From positions 1-36,520 of the IMG/VR virus record IMGVR_UViG_3300008266_000206: DNA of 36,520 nt; one strand, 5' to 3'. Origin of the DNA: a virus. The notes under the pieces were generated by a model. The model had not been told where the DNA came from, ran no database searches, and saw nothing but the letters and a program-made list of their open reading frames with translations. Position 1 is the first letter of the stretch, and the number at the start of each line of letters is the position of its first letter. A program made the position numbers and the translations under genes. Shown here in pieces: positions 16,753-25,445 of this stretch.

Positions 16753-16790
16753 TTTAAAAGCCGGTACCTTAAACCGTACCGGCTTTAAAA
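16753..16790 (+). terminator. Hairpin terminator after the capsid gene
   Basis: Perfect 11-bp stem AAAGCCGGTAC (16757-16767) / GTACCGGCTTT (16776-16786) with an 8-base loop, flanked by T/A tracts. It sits between the capsid stop and the tail-tube start, so it probably attenuates rather than fully stops transcription, or protects the 3' end of capsid mRNA. Confidence 0.75.
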
Positions 16791-16806
16791 CTTTAAATTA
16801 AAAGAT

Positions 16807-17328
16807 ATGCCCTGCGCTTTAACTCAAGACTATAACCTAGACTGCCGCGGTAATTTTGGCGGCGTTAAGAAAAGCTACGTTATCGAATTCGAAAACATAG
16901 CCGGTATAACGCTAACGGCTGGCGTAATTACGACCATTACGAAGGTAGCTACTAAGTTTTTCAGAACGTACAACCTGGTAGCCCATACGGCCGAAGCCGA
17001 AGACGTAGTAACACGTAGCGCCGACGCGGGTACCAGTTCGTCTAAGCAGTCTATAAAGTTCCCTATTAATAAAATGACTACCGCCGTACGTAACGAACTT
17101 ATACTAATGGGCCAGAACCTTTTAGTATGGGTAGTAGTTGATAATAACGGTACTGGCTGGCTATACGGGTACGAATTCGGGTTAACCATGTCTAGCGCCA
17201 GCGCAAAGACCGGTAAAACCCTGGCCGATAAAAACGGCTACGATCTGGTATTCGAAGGCGTAGAAAAGACCTTCGCGTACGAAGTAGACGCCGCTACGCT
17301 AGCCGCGTTAACTACGCCAGGCGTATAA
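16807..17328 (+). CDS. Major tail (tube) protein candidate
   Basis: A 173-residue beta-rich protein (MPCALTQDYNLDCRGNFGG...). It has alternating strands and a long Ser/Thr loop around residues 70-85. Size, beta content and its position directly after the capsid gene between two strong hairpins fit an abundant structural protein, most likely the tail tube. An alternative is a head decoration protein. I do not see a decisive motif. Confidence 0.55.
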   Translation: MPCALTQDYNLDCRGNFGGVKKSYVIEFENIAGITLTAGVITTITKVATKFFRTYNLVAHTAEAEDVVTRSADAGTSSSKQSIKFPINKMTTAVRNELILMGQNLLVWVVVDNNGTGWLYGYEFGLTMSSASAKTGKTLADKNGYDLVFEGVEKTFAYEVDAATLAALTTPGV

Positions 17329-17352
17329 AAAATACTTAATACTGCAATACGG

Positions 17353-17385
17353 AAAAGCCAGGTATAAACGCCTGGCTTTTTCTAT
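17353..17385 (+). terminator. Rho-independent terminator after the tail-tube candidate
   Basis: Perfect 10-bp stem AAAAGCCAGG (17353-17362) / CCTGGCTTTT (17371-17380), 8-base loop, then a T-rich tract. Together with the hairpin at 16753-16790 it brackets a single gene. Confidence 0.85.
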
Positions 17386-17402
17386 TGTAAAAATATCTGG
17401 CT

Positions 17403-17424
17403 TTTTCGCCACTACTTTTAAATG
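17403..17424 (+). repeat. 22-bp start-codon-proximal repeat, copy 2
   Basis: Identical to 6729-6750, ending exactly at the ATG of the 17422 gene. It follows the terminator at 17353-17385, so it may carry signals for restarting expression of the downstream operon. Confidence 0.85.
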
Positions 17425-17805
17425 CTCATAATAACTAAAGGCCTAGCGGGCCAGACTTTTATAGTAACGCTTAACGAAGCGAAGACCGTACTAACGTCGT
17501 ACTACTTATTTCGCATACAAAGCGTAGGTACTAGCGACCTGGTAGAACTATTTTATAGTTCTGCCGAAGATACTAGCAGCTACCCAGAACGCTTTAACGA
17601 ATTTAACGTAGACGAAACGCTATTTGAAAGCGTAGCGGTAGGCCAGTATAAATATACCGTTTACGAAGCGTTTAGCCCGCGGTACGGTAATTACGAAGAC
17701 TTAAACATAGTAGAAACGGGCCAGCTAGAAGTACGGCCGGCCACAAACATAAACCGACTAGGATATGAAGCAACACCAGGACAAAGGCGCGGGTACGCCG
17801 GCTAG
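17422..17805 (+). CDS. Hypothetical protein upstream of portal
   Basis: A 127-residue beta-rich protein (LIITKGLAGQTFIVTLNEAKT, YYLFRIQS, SSYPERFNEFNVDE, QYKYTVYEA, LEVRP). I recall similar proteins next to portal genes in Bacteroidota phages and prophages, with no assigned function. Its 3' end overlaps the annotated portal start by 41 bases in another frame, so either the overlap is real or the portal starts later. Confidence 0.7.
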   Translation: MLIITKGLAGQTFIVTLNEAKTVLTSYYLFRIQSVGTSDLVELFYSSAEDTSSYPERFNEFNVDETLFESVAVGQYKYTVYEAFSPRYGNYEDLNIVETGQLEVRPATNINRLGYEATPGQRRGYAG

Positions 17806-19819
17806 TAACGAAGACACTACCACCGTTATAGTTAGCGCAAACGCTATGCAGTTCGCCGACAGCCATATACCCGAATTTAAAAAAGTAGCGGGCCTAAACT
17901 ATATACCGTTCGGCGAAGGTAATATCTACCCAGATTATTTAGAAATGCTATACAAAAAGTCTTCGAAGCATGCGGCCATAATAAATAACAAAGTAGTTTA
18001 TATAATGGGTAACGGGTTTAAAGATACCGACCCAAACATAAAAGCGTTTTTAGCGAAGGCGAACCCGAATAAAAGCTGGTACGCGGTAACTAAAAATATG
18101 TGCCGCGACATAGAAAAGAAGGGCGGCACGTACTTAGAAATAATACCGAAGAACGGCGGCGGGTATAACGTTTATAACATTAAGTACGACCGCATGCGTA
18201 CGAACGAAGACAACAGTAAATTCTGGTATAAAAAAGACTGGTCTAAAATATGGAATACGACCGGTTTAAAAGAATACCCAGCGTTCTACAACGGTATAAA
18301 AACGAAGTCTATATACTACTATAAAGAATGCGAAGACGACGTGTACGCTTTACCTGGCTGGGTAGCTGCCTGCAACTGGATAGAAAGCGATATAGAAGTA
18401 AGTAAATGTACTTTAACGAACGCGAAAACCGGTTTTAGCGCCAGTAAGTTTATTAACTTCTTTAACGGCGAACCCGACGAAGCGAAGAAAAAGTCTATAC
18501 AGCGCCGTATGGAAAACACCGCGACCGGCAGCCAGGGTAAAAAAATACTAATAGGTTTTAATAACGACCCATTAAAGGCGCCCAAAGTAGACGACCTGGG
18601 CCAAAGCGATCTAACTAAAGAAGACTTTAGCCAGGTTAACAACTTAATAACCGATAATATGTACGCAGGGCATGGCGTTACGCATCCGTTACTATTCGGT
18701 ATTCAGCAGGCAGGTAAACTGGGCAATAGCGCCGAACTAAAACTGGCCTTCGATATATTTAAAAATACCTACGCGAACGCAAAGCAGAAAAGTATAGAAG
18801 GCCTGGTAGCTAAATTCGCAGCGATAGCCGGCGTACCAGGCGAAATAAAACTACAAGATATCGAACCGGTAGGCCTAGAATTTACCGAAGCTACGCTACT
18901 GCAAATAGCGCCGCTAGACTGGCTACGCGAAAAGCTGGGTATAGACGCTACGCAGTACCCAGGGCCGCCAGCTAGCGGCGGTACCAGTACACCGGCAGGC
19001 CCAGGCGCAGGCCCAGGCCCAGGCGAAGAAAGTATGGTAAACAGTACGCTAACGAATTTAACCGGTAAGCAACACCAGCAACTAGCCCGCATAGTACGAA
19101 AGTACGGCCAGGGTAAACTAACGAAAGAGCAGGCACTACTAGAACTTAAAAACGGGTTCGGCTTTACAGAAGAAGACGCTAAAACCTACCTGGGTATAAA
19201 CGACGACGCGTTTAACGCCGACGACGAATATACAGAAGAAGCGGTAGCGTTTATGTTTACTGAAATAGGCGAAGCCCGCGAAGACTTCGATATAGTGGAA
19301 TTCGCTACGTACGAAGAAGGCGACGCGGCTATGCAGCTAGTCTTCGCTGCCGGCGAAAAGTTAACAGACCTGCAGGCTAAGATACTGGCAGTAATTAAGA
19401 AAGACAGCAAAGCTACGAACGAAGCTATAGCGACCAGTTTAGACGTACCGGTAGAACAGATAGACGCTGCAGTAAAAGCGCTGGTAAAAGCGAAGAACCT
19501 AGAAGTAGCCGAAGACGGTACGCGTAAAGTTTTAGTAGCTAAACCGACTAAAGCGCTGCCCGAAGTACTGGTACGGTATAGCTACGAAAAAAGAACCATA
19601 GCAGAAGGCGCAGACGTTATAGCTACTACGCGGCCGTTCTGTAAAAAGCTGATCGAATTAAACCGGTTCTATACCCGCGAAGAAATACAGAAAATAAGCG
19701 AACGTCTAGGCTATTCGGTATTTAAGCGGGCCGGCGGGTTCTGGAAAAGACCAGACGGCGTAACAGATTTTAAATGCCGGCACGAATGGCGGCAGAATAT
19801 TGTAATTAAGAAAAAGTAA
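17765..19819 (+). CDS. Portal protein with extra C-terminal domains
   Basis: A 684-residue portal, the dodecameric ring through which DNA passes. Residues about 45-400 have the usual portal layout (FGEGNIYPDYLEMLYKKS, KSWYAVTKNMCRDIEKKGGTYLEI, then the GHGVTHPLLFGI loop and a long C-helix). After a Pro/Gly linker (398-422) come a helical region, a winged-helix-like segment (about 531-588, LQAKILAVIKKDSKATNEAI...) and a C-terminal block TTRPFCKKL...FKCRHEWRQNIV (620-680), which resembles the end of MuF-type head morphogenesis proteins. No separate MuF gene is seen, so the functions may be fused. ATG 17765 gives a 41-base overlap; ATG 17846 is a possible alternative. Confidence 0.88.
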   Translation: MKQHQDKGAGTPASNEDTTTVIVSANAMQFADSHIPEFKKVAGLNYIPFGEGNIYPDYLEMLYKKSSKHAAIINNKVVYIMGNGFKDTDPNIKAFLAKANPNKSWYAVTKNMCRDIEKKGGTYLEIIPKNGGGYNVYNIKYDRMRTNEDNSKFWYKKDWSKIWNTTGLKEYPAFYNGIKTKSIYYYKECEDDVYALPGWVAACNWIESDIEVSKCTLTNAKTGFSASKFINFFNGEPDEAKKKSIQRRMENTATGSQGKKILIGFNNDPLKAPKVDDLGQSDLTKEDFSQVNNLITDNMYAGHGVTHPLLFGIQQAGKLGNSAELKLAFDIFKNTYANAKQKSIEGLVAKFAAIAGVPGEIKLQDIEPVGLEFTEATLLQIAPLDWLREKLGIDATQYPGPPASGGTSTPAGPGAGPGPGEESMVNSTLTNLTGKQHQQLARIVRKYGQGKLTKEQALLELKNGFGFTEEDAKTYLGINDDAFNADDEYTEEAVAFMFTEIGEAREDFDIVEFATYEEGDAAMQLVFAAGEKLTDLQAKILAVIKKDSKATNEAIATSLDVPVEQIDAAVKALVKAKNLEVAEDGTRKVLVAKPTKALPEVLVRYSYEKRTIAEGADVIATTRPFCKKLIELNRFYTREEIQKISERLGYSVFKRAGGFWKRPDGVTDFKCRHEWRQNIVIKKK

Positions 19820-19823
19820 CACT

Positions 19824-20426
19824 ATGGCAGACATAACATATTTTATTTTACCGTCGGTTATTAAAGATCGTACCGGCCTGCATAGTAACGTAGCAGACGA
19901 TCTTATATACCCAGAAATAGTAAACGCCCAGGTATCGTATTTACTACCGCTACTGGGTAGCAGGCTATACGATAAAATAATGCAGCAAATTACCGACGAC
20001 GGCCAGCCCAGCGGGTACTATAAAGAACTTACAGACATGTTTTTAGTTATGGCTATGTGCAACTGGGTAATGGCAGAACTGCCGCCGGCGTTAACCTTTC
20101 AGTACTGGAATAAGGGCGTATCTACGAAGACCGTAGAAAACGCAAACGAACCCAGTATGTCCGACATTTACGCGCAAATGGCTAGATACAAAGGCAGGGC
20201 CGAAAGTTACGCGAAACGGGCTAGAAACTACCTTATACAGAACGCGCCGGCTATGTTCCCAGAATACCTGCAGCCCATAGCTGGGCTAGATCAAATTATA
20301 CCGGACGCCCAGCAGTATACCTGCCCTATATTTTTAGGCGACGAAACAGAAACGCCGCCAGACGACTACAGCTTAAACAAACGTAAACCGAATAACTTTA
20401 ACAGTAACGACCCATACTATAACTAA
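19824..20426 (+). CDS. Head-tail connector (DUF6712-like)
   Basis: A 200-residue protein (MADITYFILPSVIKDRTGLHSN...) with a helical bundle layout. The pattern IYPEIVNAQVSYLLPLLGSRLYDKI fits the DUF6712-type head-tail connector that often follows the portal in Bacteroidota phages. The start is four bases after the portal stop. C-terminus acidic and Asn-rich. Connector role comes from family memory and order. Confidence 0.65.
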   Translation: MADITYFILPSVIKDRTGLHSNVADDLIYPEIVNAQVSYLLPLLGSRLYDKIMQQITDDGQPSGYYKELTDMFLVMAMCNWVMAELPPALTFQYWNKGVSTKTVENANEPSMSDIYAQMARYKGRAESYAKRARNYLIQNAPAMFPEYLQPIAGLDQIIPDAQQYTCPIFLGDETETPPDDYSLNKRKPNNFNSNDPYYN

Positions 20427-20430
20427 AGCT

Positions 20431-20544
20431 ATGCCCAAAAACGTAACTAAAAAGAACGAAAAAAAATTAATTAAGTTTCTAAATATCGAAAATGGCGTTA
20501 ACCTTAAACCAGGTAAAAAGGCGGCTAGAAAGTCTGGCAAATAG
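20431..20544 (+). CDS. Possible small basic protein overlapping the next gene
   Basis: ATG 20431 opens a 37-residue lysine-rich frame (MPKNVTKKNEKKLIK...) ending at TAG 20542-20544, overlapping the next gene by 53 bases in another frame. The first 61 bases are otherwise an unexplained gap between two coupled genes, which slightly favours translation. Unknown function. Confidence 0.35.
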   Translation: MPKNVTKKNEKKLIKFLNIENGVNLKPGKKAARKSGK

Positions 20545-21226
20545 CCATAAACAAATACGTACGGTTCGTTTTGTTGACTACGACGAAGCGCTAGACGATA
20601 GCGACGTAACGTACCCGCTATGCGTTATAGAACTGCAGGTAGATAATTTAATTAGCCTGCGCGAACGCCTAACATACTTTAGTTTTAAGGTCTATTTATT
20701 CGATCTTATAAACTTAAAAAAAGAAGCGCTGGGTAACGAATTCGAAGTTAAAAGCGATCTATCCAGCATAGCCCAGGATATAGTAGCTATGGTAAATTTC
20801 CACGAATACCAGGCCGACTGGCAGGTAGACGAAGAATATAACTTTAAGATAGCAAACTACCAGCTACAAGACCTGGCCGGCGGCGTACAGTTCGATCTAC
20901 GTATAGGCGTACGTTTCGACGCGAACCGCTGCCAGGTACCAGCCGAAGACGTAGAATTCGAAACCGATATAAGCCAAGACATGAAAATAATATCTAACTT
21001 CGTACACGACGTAACAGAAGAAGCCAGTACGTTAACGCTATCGGCTATGTATAACCGCGACATACTGCTATTTTACCTGGGCGACAAATTACTAAAACCG
21101 GTAACAGACCCAGTAGCAATATTAACACCGGACGAATACCGGTACACGCCCGCCGATAGTTTTTTCGAATTCGGTACCGACATACAACCAGAACAAGTAA
21201 TACAAATTTTAAACCGTTCTTTATGA
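20492..21226 (+). CDS. Neck/tail-terminator-like protein
   Basis: A 244-residue protein of mixed alpha/beta composition. N-terminal helix and strands (LNQVKRRLESLANSHKQIRTV, YPLCVIELQV, FSFKVYLFDLI, SIAQDIVAMV) have the arrangement of tail-terminator/tail-completion proteins. It lies between the connector and the fibre gene. Its TGA overlaps the fibre ATG. Role inferred from order and composition. Confidence 0.55.
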   Translation: MALTLNQVKRRLESLANSHKQIRTVRFVDYDEALDDSDVTYPLCVIELQVDNLISLRERLTYFSFKVYLFDLINLKKEALGNEFEVKSDLSSIAQDIVAMVNFHEYQADWQVDEEYNFKIANYQLQDLAGGVQFDLRIGVRFDANRCQVPAEDVEFETDISQDMKIISNFVHDVTEEASTLTLSAMYNRDILLFYLGDKLLKPVTDPVAILTPDEYRYTPADSFFEFGTDIQPEQVIQILNRSL

Positions 21227-23850
21227 AATTTTTAAAACTGGCCGTACTTTTTTTACTGGCGGCGCTTATACTAACTTTAACAACTTCGGCCCAGGTAGGT
21301 AACGATACTACGAAGTACTTTACTTCTAAAGACTATGGCTGGCTATGGCAGCGCGGCAAATTTCGCCAGCTGGTAGCGCCCAGCGATACCGTATACAATA
21401 AACAGGGCGTAGCCGTTAAAGGCGGTACCTGGTACTTCGGTAATGGTACTAGCTGGGCCAGCATGGGTTCGGGCGGCGGCGGTTCTACCGATACTACCAG
21501 TCTAAGTAGCCGCATAGACGCCAGGGTAAAGTATACCGATACTTCGGGTATGTTATCGGCATACCAGACAGCGTTAAACGCCAGGATAACGACAGCTACG
21601 GCCGCAGCTACGTACATACCGTTTACTGGGCTGGGCGGTTCGTCTTTATTCGGTAATACTACGGCTGGCGGCAATTTAACGCTACAAAGCACTTCGAACG
21701 CTACGAAGGGTAAAATACTATTCGGTACGTCGGCGTACGATCAACTTAATAACAGATTAGGTATAGGTCTGGCGAACCCTGCGAATACGTTAGACGTAGT
21801 GGGTACTGGCGTATTTACGGGTAGTCTGGCGTTCGGTAGCCAGCTGGTAGCGCAGCCGGCCAGCGGTAACTGGACGGACGGCTTTTTTAACATTGACGCT
21901 ATCGGCGGCATGGCGCAGATAGGCGACTATACAAATAACTGGAATAACACATACATAACGGTAGACGATCAAAACGACTATAGTATAAATTTATCAGCGC
22001 CAAACGGCGCTATAAACGTATACGGCCCTATATCGGCGCAGGGTTTATATTTAACTGGGCAGCTAGACGCGGACGGCCAAAATAATCTAAACGGCCTTAC
22101 TGACATATATGGCAACTTAGACCTACGTAGCACTACTACCGCATACGGTACATTTAACTTTAACGCTTTAACAGCGTCTTTACCTTTAAAGCTAGACGCG
22201 TCTAAAAACGCTACGGCGGCCGCTATAAATTTAAGCGGTAGCGAAGTAACCGGAAACCTGCCAGTATCGAAACTAAACAGCGGTACCGGCGCTAGCGGTA
22301 CTACGTTCTGGCGCGGCGACGGTACCTGGTCTACGCCTGCCGGTTCTTCTGGCTGGGCGTTAACGGGTAATAGTATAACTGCAGGTACCGATAAAATAGG
22401 TACTACAAATAACGCGGCACTACCTTTTATAACTAATAGTGTGGAAACTATGCGCCTGGATAGCCTGGGCGCCAGGTTATTTTTAAAAAATGGCGTAGAC
22501 CCGTTACTATCTTTAAAGCAAAGTTTTTCTAATCAAGAGTACCAGTTAAGGCTGGGCGTAGGTACGGGTCTGGCTAGTCAAAAATATAACGTATACGACG
22601 CTACGGCAGGTAAGATAATGTATTCGGCCGCCGCTAGCTACGGCGCAGGCGGCGCCCAGTTCGTAGTAGGTAGTAGTGCGCCGTACGCGGCCAGTACGCT
22701 TTATGTAGGTAATGGCGGTAGCGGCGGTACCAATATAGACGCCCAGCCAGATAGTACCGTAGGCGACGAAGCAAATATCGAAATAATGAAAAGCGACTAC
22801 AGTAGCGGCGAAGGGCTGGCGTTACGCGGCTGGGGTAACGTAGGCGTTATAGGCGGCGGTACCGTTATGGGCTATACTAAACGTAACCTGGGCGTACTAG
22901 ATTTTACAAACGAATACAATTTAATACGCGTATCTAATAACCGGTCGCTACGTATCGGTACGAATAATACCGAATACATGGTACTGGATAGCATAGGCCG
23001 GCTAAATTTAAACCAGTTAACCGCGTCGCGCCTGGTAGGTACCGACGCCAGTAAAAACCTAGCTACGTTAACGGCTACCACTACCGAAGCGAACTACCTA
23101 TCTGGCGTAACGTCTGAACTGCAGCCCCAGCTAGACGGTAAAAGCGGGCTAGGTTTTAAGCGTTTTAAATTACACTACGGTAACGGTAACGGTACCGGCG
23201 TAACTACGTTAGGCTGGACAGTTAGCGCCGTAGGTACTGCGACTACGTTAAACGTAGCGACTACGAACCGGTATACGCAGGCCGCAGGTATTGAATACCT
23301 GGTAACTACACCGGCTACGAATGCTATAGCCGGTTTTCGTGAAACGGCGCAACAGAACTTTTTTGGTAATAGCGCAGGTAACGGCGGTTTTACTTTTGTA
23401 TGCCGGTTCGGCCCAGCTACCGGCGTAGCGACTACTACTACCCGCTGCTTTACCGGTATGACCGCGTCGGGTGGCGTACCTACAGACGTAGAACCTTCTA
23501 CGCTAGTTAACGCCGTCGGCGCTGGCTGGGATGCCGCAGACGCTAATATACAATTTATTTGCTGGAACGGCGCCGGCGGCGCTACTAAAATAGACCTGGG
23601 TATACCCGTACCTACGGTAGACCGTACCAGCTTATACGAACTTAAAATGGTAGTACAACCTAACAGTAATACCGTTACGTATACATTTACCGATCTACAA
23701 GCCGGCGGCGCCAGCGTTACCGGTTCTACGTCTACCAGTACGCCTAGCACAAATATACTACTATCGGCTAGGGGCTGGATAAGCGCCGGCGGTACGTCTT
23801 CGGTAATAGGGTACGGGTTAAAGCATGTATACGTAGAATCTAATTTTTAA
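21223..23850 (+). CDS. Receptor-binding tail fibre with N-terminal signal peptide
   Basis: An 875-residue fibre-like protein. Residues 1-23 are a textbook Sec signal peptide: MKFLK, a long hydrophobic core (LAVLFLLAALILTL) and a TSA|Q cleavage site. The start is firm because it overlaps the previous stop (ATGA). The shaft includes NNRLGIGLANPANTLDV (near 177), the GIG...P...LDV repeat of Bacteroidota fibre/surface proteins, and VTGNLPVSKL...TFWRGDGTW (near 345-370). The C-terminal 230 residues are a Gly/Thr-rich beta domain, probably receptor- or sugar-binding. A cleavable export signal on a virion protein is odd and suggests capture of a host surface gene or an exported form. Confidence 0.8.
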   Translation: MKFLKLAVLFLLAALILTLTTSAQVGNDTTKYFTSKDYGWLWQRGKFRQLVAPSDTVYNKQGVAVKGGTWYFGNGTSWASMGSGGGGSTDTTSLSSRIDARVKYTDTSGMLSAYQTALNARITTATAAATYIPFTGLGGSSLFGNTTAGGNLTLQSTSNATKGKILFGTSAYDQLNNRLGIGLANPANTLDVVGTGVFTGSLAFGSQLVAQPASGNWTDGFFNIDAIGGMAQIGDYTNNWNNTYITVDDQNDYSINLSAPNGAINVYGPISAQGLYLTGQLDADGQNNLNGLTDIYGNLDLRSTTTAYGTFNFNALTASLPLKLDASKNATAAAINLSGSEVTGNLPVSKLNSGTGASGTTFWRGDGTWSTPAGSSGWALTGNSITAGTDKIGTTNNAALPFITNSVETMRLDSLGARLFLKNGVDPLLSLKQSFSNQEYQLRLGVGTGLASQKYNVYDATAGKIMYSAAASYGAGGAQFVVGSSAPYAASTLYVGNGGSGGTNIDAQPDSTVGDEANIEIMKSDYSSGEGLALRGWGNVGVIGGGTVMGYTKRNLGVLDFTNEYNLIRVSNNRSLRIGTNNTEYMVLDSIGRLNLNQLTASRLVGTDASKNLATLTATTTEANYLSGVTSELQPQLDGKSGLGFKRFKLHYGNGNGTGVTTLGWTVSAVGTATTLNVATTNRYTQAAGIEYLVTTPATNAIAGFRETAQQNFFGNSAGNGGFTFVCRFGPATGVATTTTRCFTGMTASGGVPTDVEPSTLVNAVGAGWDAADANIQFICWNGAGGATKIDLGIPVPTVDRTSLYELKMVVQPNSNTVTYTFTDLQAGGASVTGSTSTSTPSTNILLSARGWISAGGTSSVIGYGLKHVYVESNF

Positions 23851-23884
23851 ACTAAAACGTAAACCAATAAAACCACTAAACAAA

Positions 23885-24424
23885 ATGGGCACCACTACAA
23901 CTTCTTTACTTTTCGCTAAAATTACCTGGGCGTTTACGTTACTATGGTTCGACTTTTTTATGCAGCCGTCGGTATCTTTAATGGGCGTTATGATAGGCAC
24001 CGTAGCGCTAGACCTGGCTACCGGCATAATGAAAGCTAAATTTTTAAAACAAGATCGTACCAGTACGGGCCTTCGTCGTACCGTCGTTAAAATTTCACAA
24101 TACGCGGTACCCGTTCTGGTATTCTTCGTCGCTAGTAGATCAATACCCGAATATAAAGTACGGCTAGAACAAGCTGCGGGCTTTTTAATGATGTTTATAG
24201 TATACATAGAATGTACTAGCATTTTCGAAAACCTATACGCTATAGATAGTAAAACGCCTATAAGTAAATACATTTATAAACCTGCCCTGGTTATACTTAA
24301 ATTCGGTATCGAAAATAACCCAGTAGCCCAGGCGGCCGAAAAGATGAATAAAAAAACTACGGTAACGACGACCGACGAAACCAGCCACAAAAAGAAAACC
24401 GTAACCGAAAATATAAAACCGTAA
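23885..24424 (+). CDS. Holin (phage holin 4 family)
   Basis: A 179-residue membrane protein with about four hydrophobic segments (around 9-27, 31-54, 72-88 and 100-120). The second contains GVMIGTVALDLATGIMKAK, the conserved motif of toxin-secretion/phage lysis holins (PF05105). The C-terminus is a charged soluble tail. It forms membrane lesions that release the endolysin encoded two genes downstream. First gene of the lysis cassette. Confidence 0.85.
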   Translation: MGTTTTSLLFAKITWAFTLLWFDFFMQPSVSLMGVMIGTVALDLATGIMKAKFLKQDRTSTGLRRTVVKISQYAVPVLVFFVASRSIPEYKVRLEQAAGFLMMFIVYIECTSIFENLYAIDSKTPISKYIYKPALVILKFGIENNPVAQAAEKMNKKTTVTTTDETSHKKKTVTENIKP

Positions 24425-24427
24425 AAC

Positions 24428-25036
24428 ATGCGCTACCTATTAATATTTTTACTGGCCCTGGGCGCCGTACTGCAAAGCTGCAGCGTTACGAAGAAGTCTA
24501 AATACAGCGAAAAAACTACTGTAGATAGTACCGGTACGACCAGGCTAGATAGTTCGAATACGAAGACGCTAGATACTACCAGCGTTAAAAAAGATAACAC
24601 CGTAACGACGATCGAAACCGAAGGCGACTATACGAAGAAAACTACTATAGAATTCGATACCGCCGAACCGACGAAGCCATACGTAAAAGACCCGCCGCCG
24701 CTAGATACCGGATATATAAAGGTATGGCCTACCGACGCGGCCGACTACTTCGCCAAAAAACAAAGGGTTAAAAAAATAACGATAGAAGAACGCGGCCAGG
24801 TAAAGACCAAAGAAGTAAAGCAGGCCGCTACGTACGATAGTACCAGCAAACATACCAGCGACGATACCCAGCTAAATAAAGAACAAAATACGGCTGTAAA
24901 GAAAACGACGTCGGTAACGATCAAAGACAAAAAGACTACTAGCTACTGGGCCTGGCTATGGCTGCTACTGCTAATACCTGCCTACCTGGTATACCGGAAC
25001 TGGCCCAAAATAAAAATATTTTTAAAACTAGTATAG
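24428..25036 (+). CDS. Lipoprotein with C-terminal membrane anchor; u-spanin candidate
   Basis: A 202-residue protein with a lipoprotein signal (LLALGAVLQSC, lipidated Cys at 18) and a single C-terminal transmembrane helix (about 172-190, WAWLWLLLLIPAYLVY) followed by a basic tail. Between them is a Thr/Lys/Asp-rich, periplasm-type spacer. An outer-membrane lipid anchor plus an inner-membrane anchor in one protein is the plan of unimolecular spanins such as T1 gp11, which fuse the two membranes in the last step of lysis. Located between holin and endolysin, which supports this. Confidence 0.75.
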   Translation: MRYLLIFLLALGAVLQSCSVTKKSKYSEKTTVDSTGTTRLDSSNTKTLDTTSVKKDNTVTTIETEGDYTKKTTIEFDTAEPTKPYVKDPPPLDTGYIKVWPTDAADYFAKKQRVKKITIEERGQVKTKEVKQAATYDSTSKHTSDDTQLNKEQNTAVKKTTSVTIKDKKTTSYWAWLWLLLLIPAYLVYRNWPKIKIFLKLV

Positions 25037-25037
25037 T

Positions 25038-25445
25038 ATGGCCGATTTTAAAAAAGCGTACGCCCAGACCGCGAAAAACGAAGGCGGGTATAGTAACGAC
25101 CCAGTAGACGCCGGCGGCGAAACCTGGCGCGGTATAGCCCGTAAAAAGAACCCAGGCTGGAAGGGCTGGGCCATAGTTGATAAGTACCGGCACCAGGTAG
25201 AATTCAAACGATTTTTAGAACAAGACGTAGAACTACAACTACGCGTACTGGCGTTCTATAAAGCCGAATTCTGGGATAAGATAAAGGGCGACAAAATAGA
25301 CAGCCAGGACGTAGCGAATTCCATATACGACAGCGCCGTAAATATGGGCGTAACTGCAGCGGTAAAACTGGCGCAGCGATCTTTAAACATTAACGAAACC
25401 GGTATAGTTTCTTCGGCTATGCTGGATAAACTAAATAACAAATGA
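25038..25445 (+). CDS. Endolysin, GH108 N-acetylmuramidase
   Basis: A 135-residue lysozyme-like enzyme. The motif NEGGYSNDPVDAGGETWRGI (14-33) is the GH108 active site, with Glu15 catalytic. It is followed by WKGW, and the C-terminal part (YDSAVNMGVTAAVKLAQRSL...) is the peptidoglycan-binding helix bundle usual for this family. No signal peptide, so it needs the holin. It begins one base after the preceding stop. Its last bases overlap the next ATG. Confidence 0.92.
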   Translation: MADFKKAYAQTAKNEGGYSNDPVDAGGETWRGIARKKNPGWKGWAIVDKYRHQVEFKRFLEQDVELQLRVLAFYKAEFWDKIKGDKIDSQDVANSIYDSAVNMGVTAAVKLAQRSLNINETGIVSSAMLDKLNNK

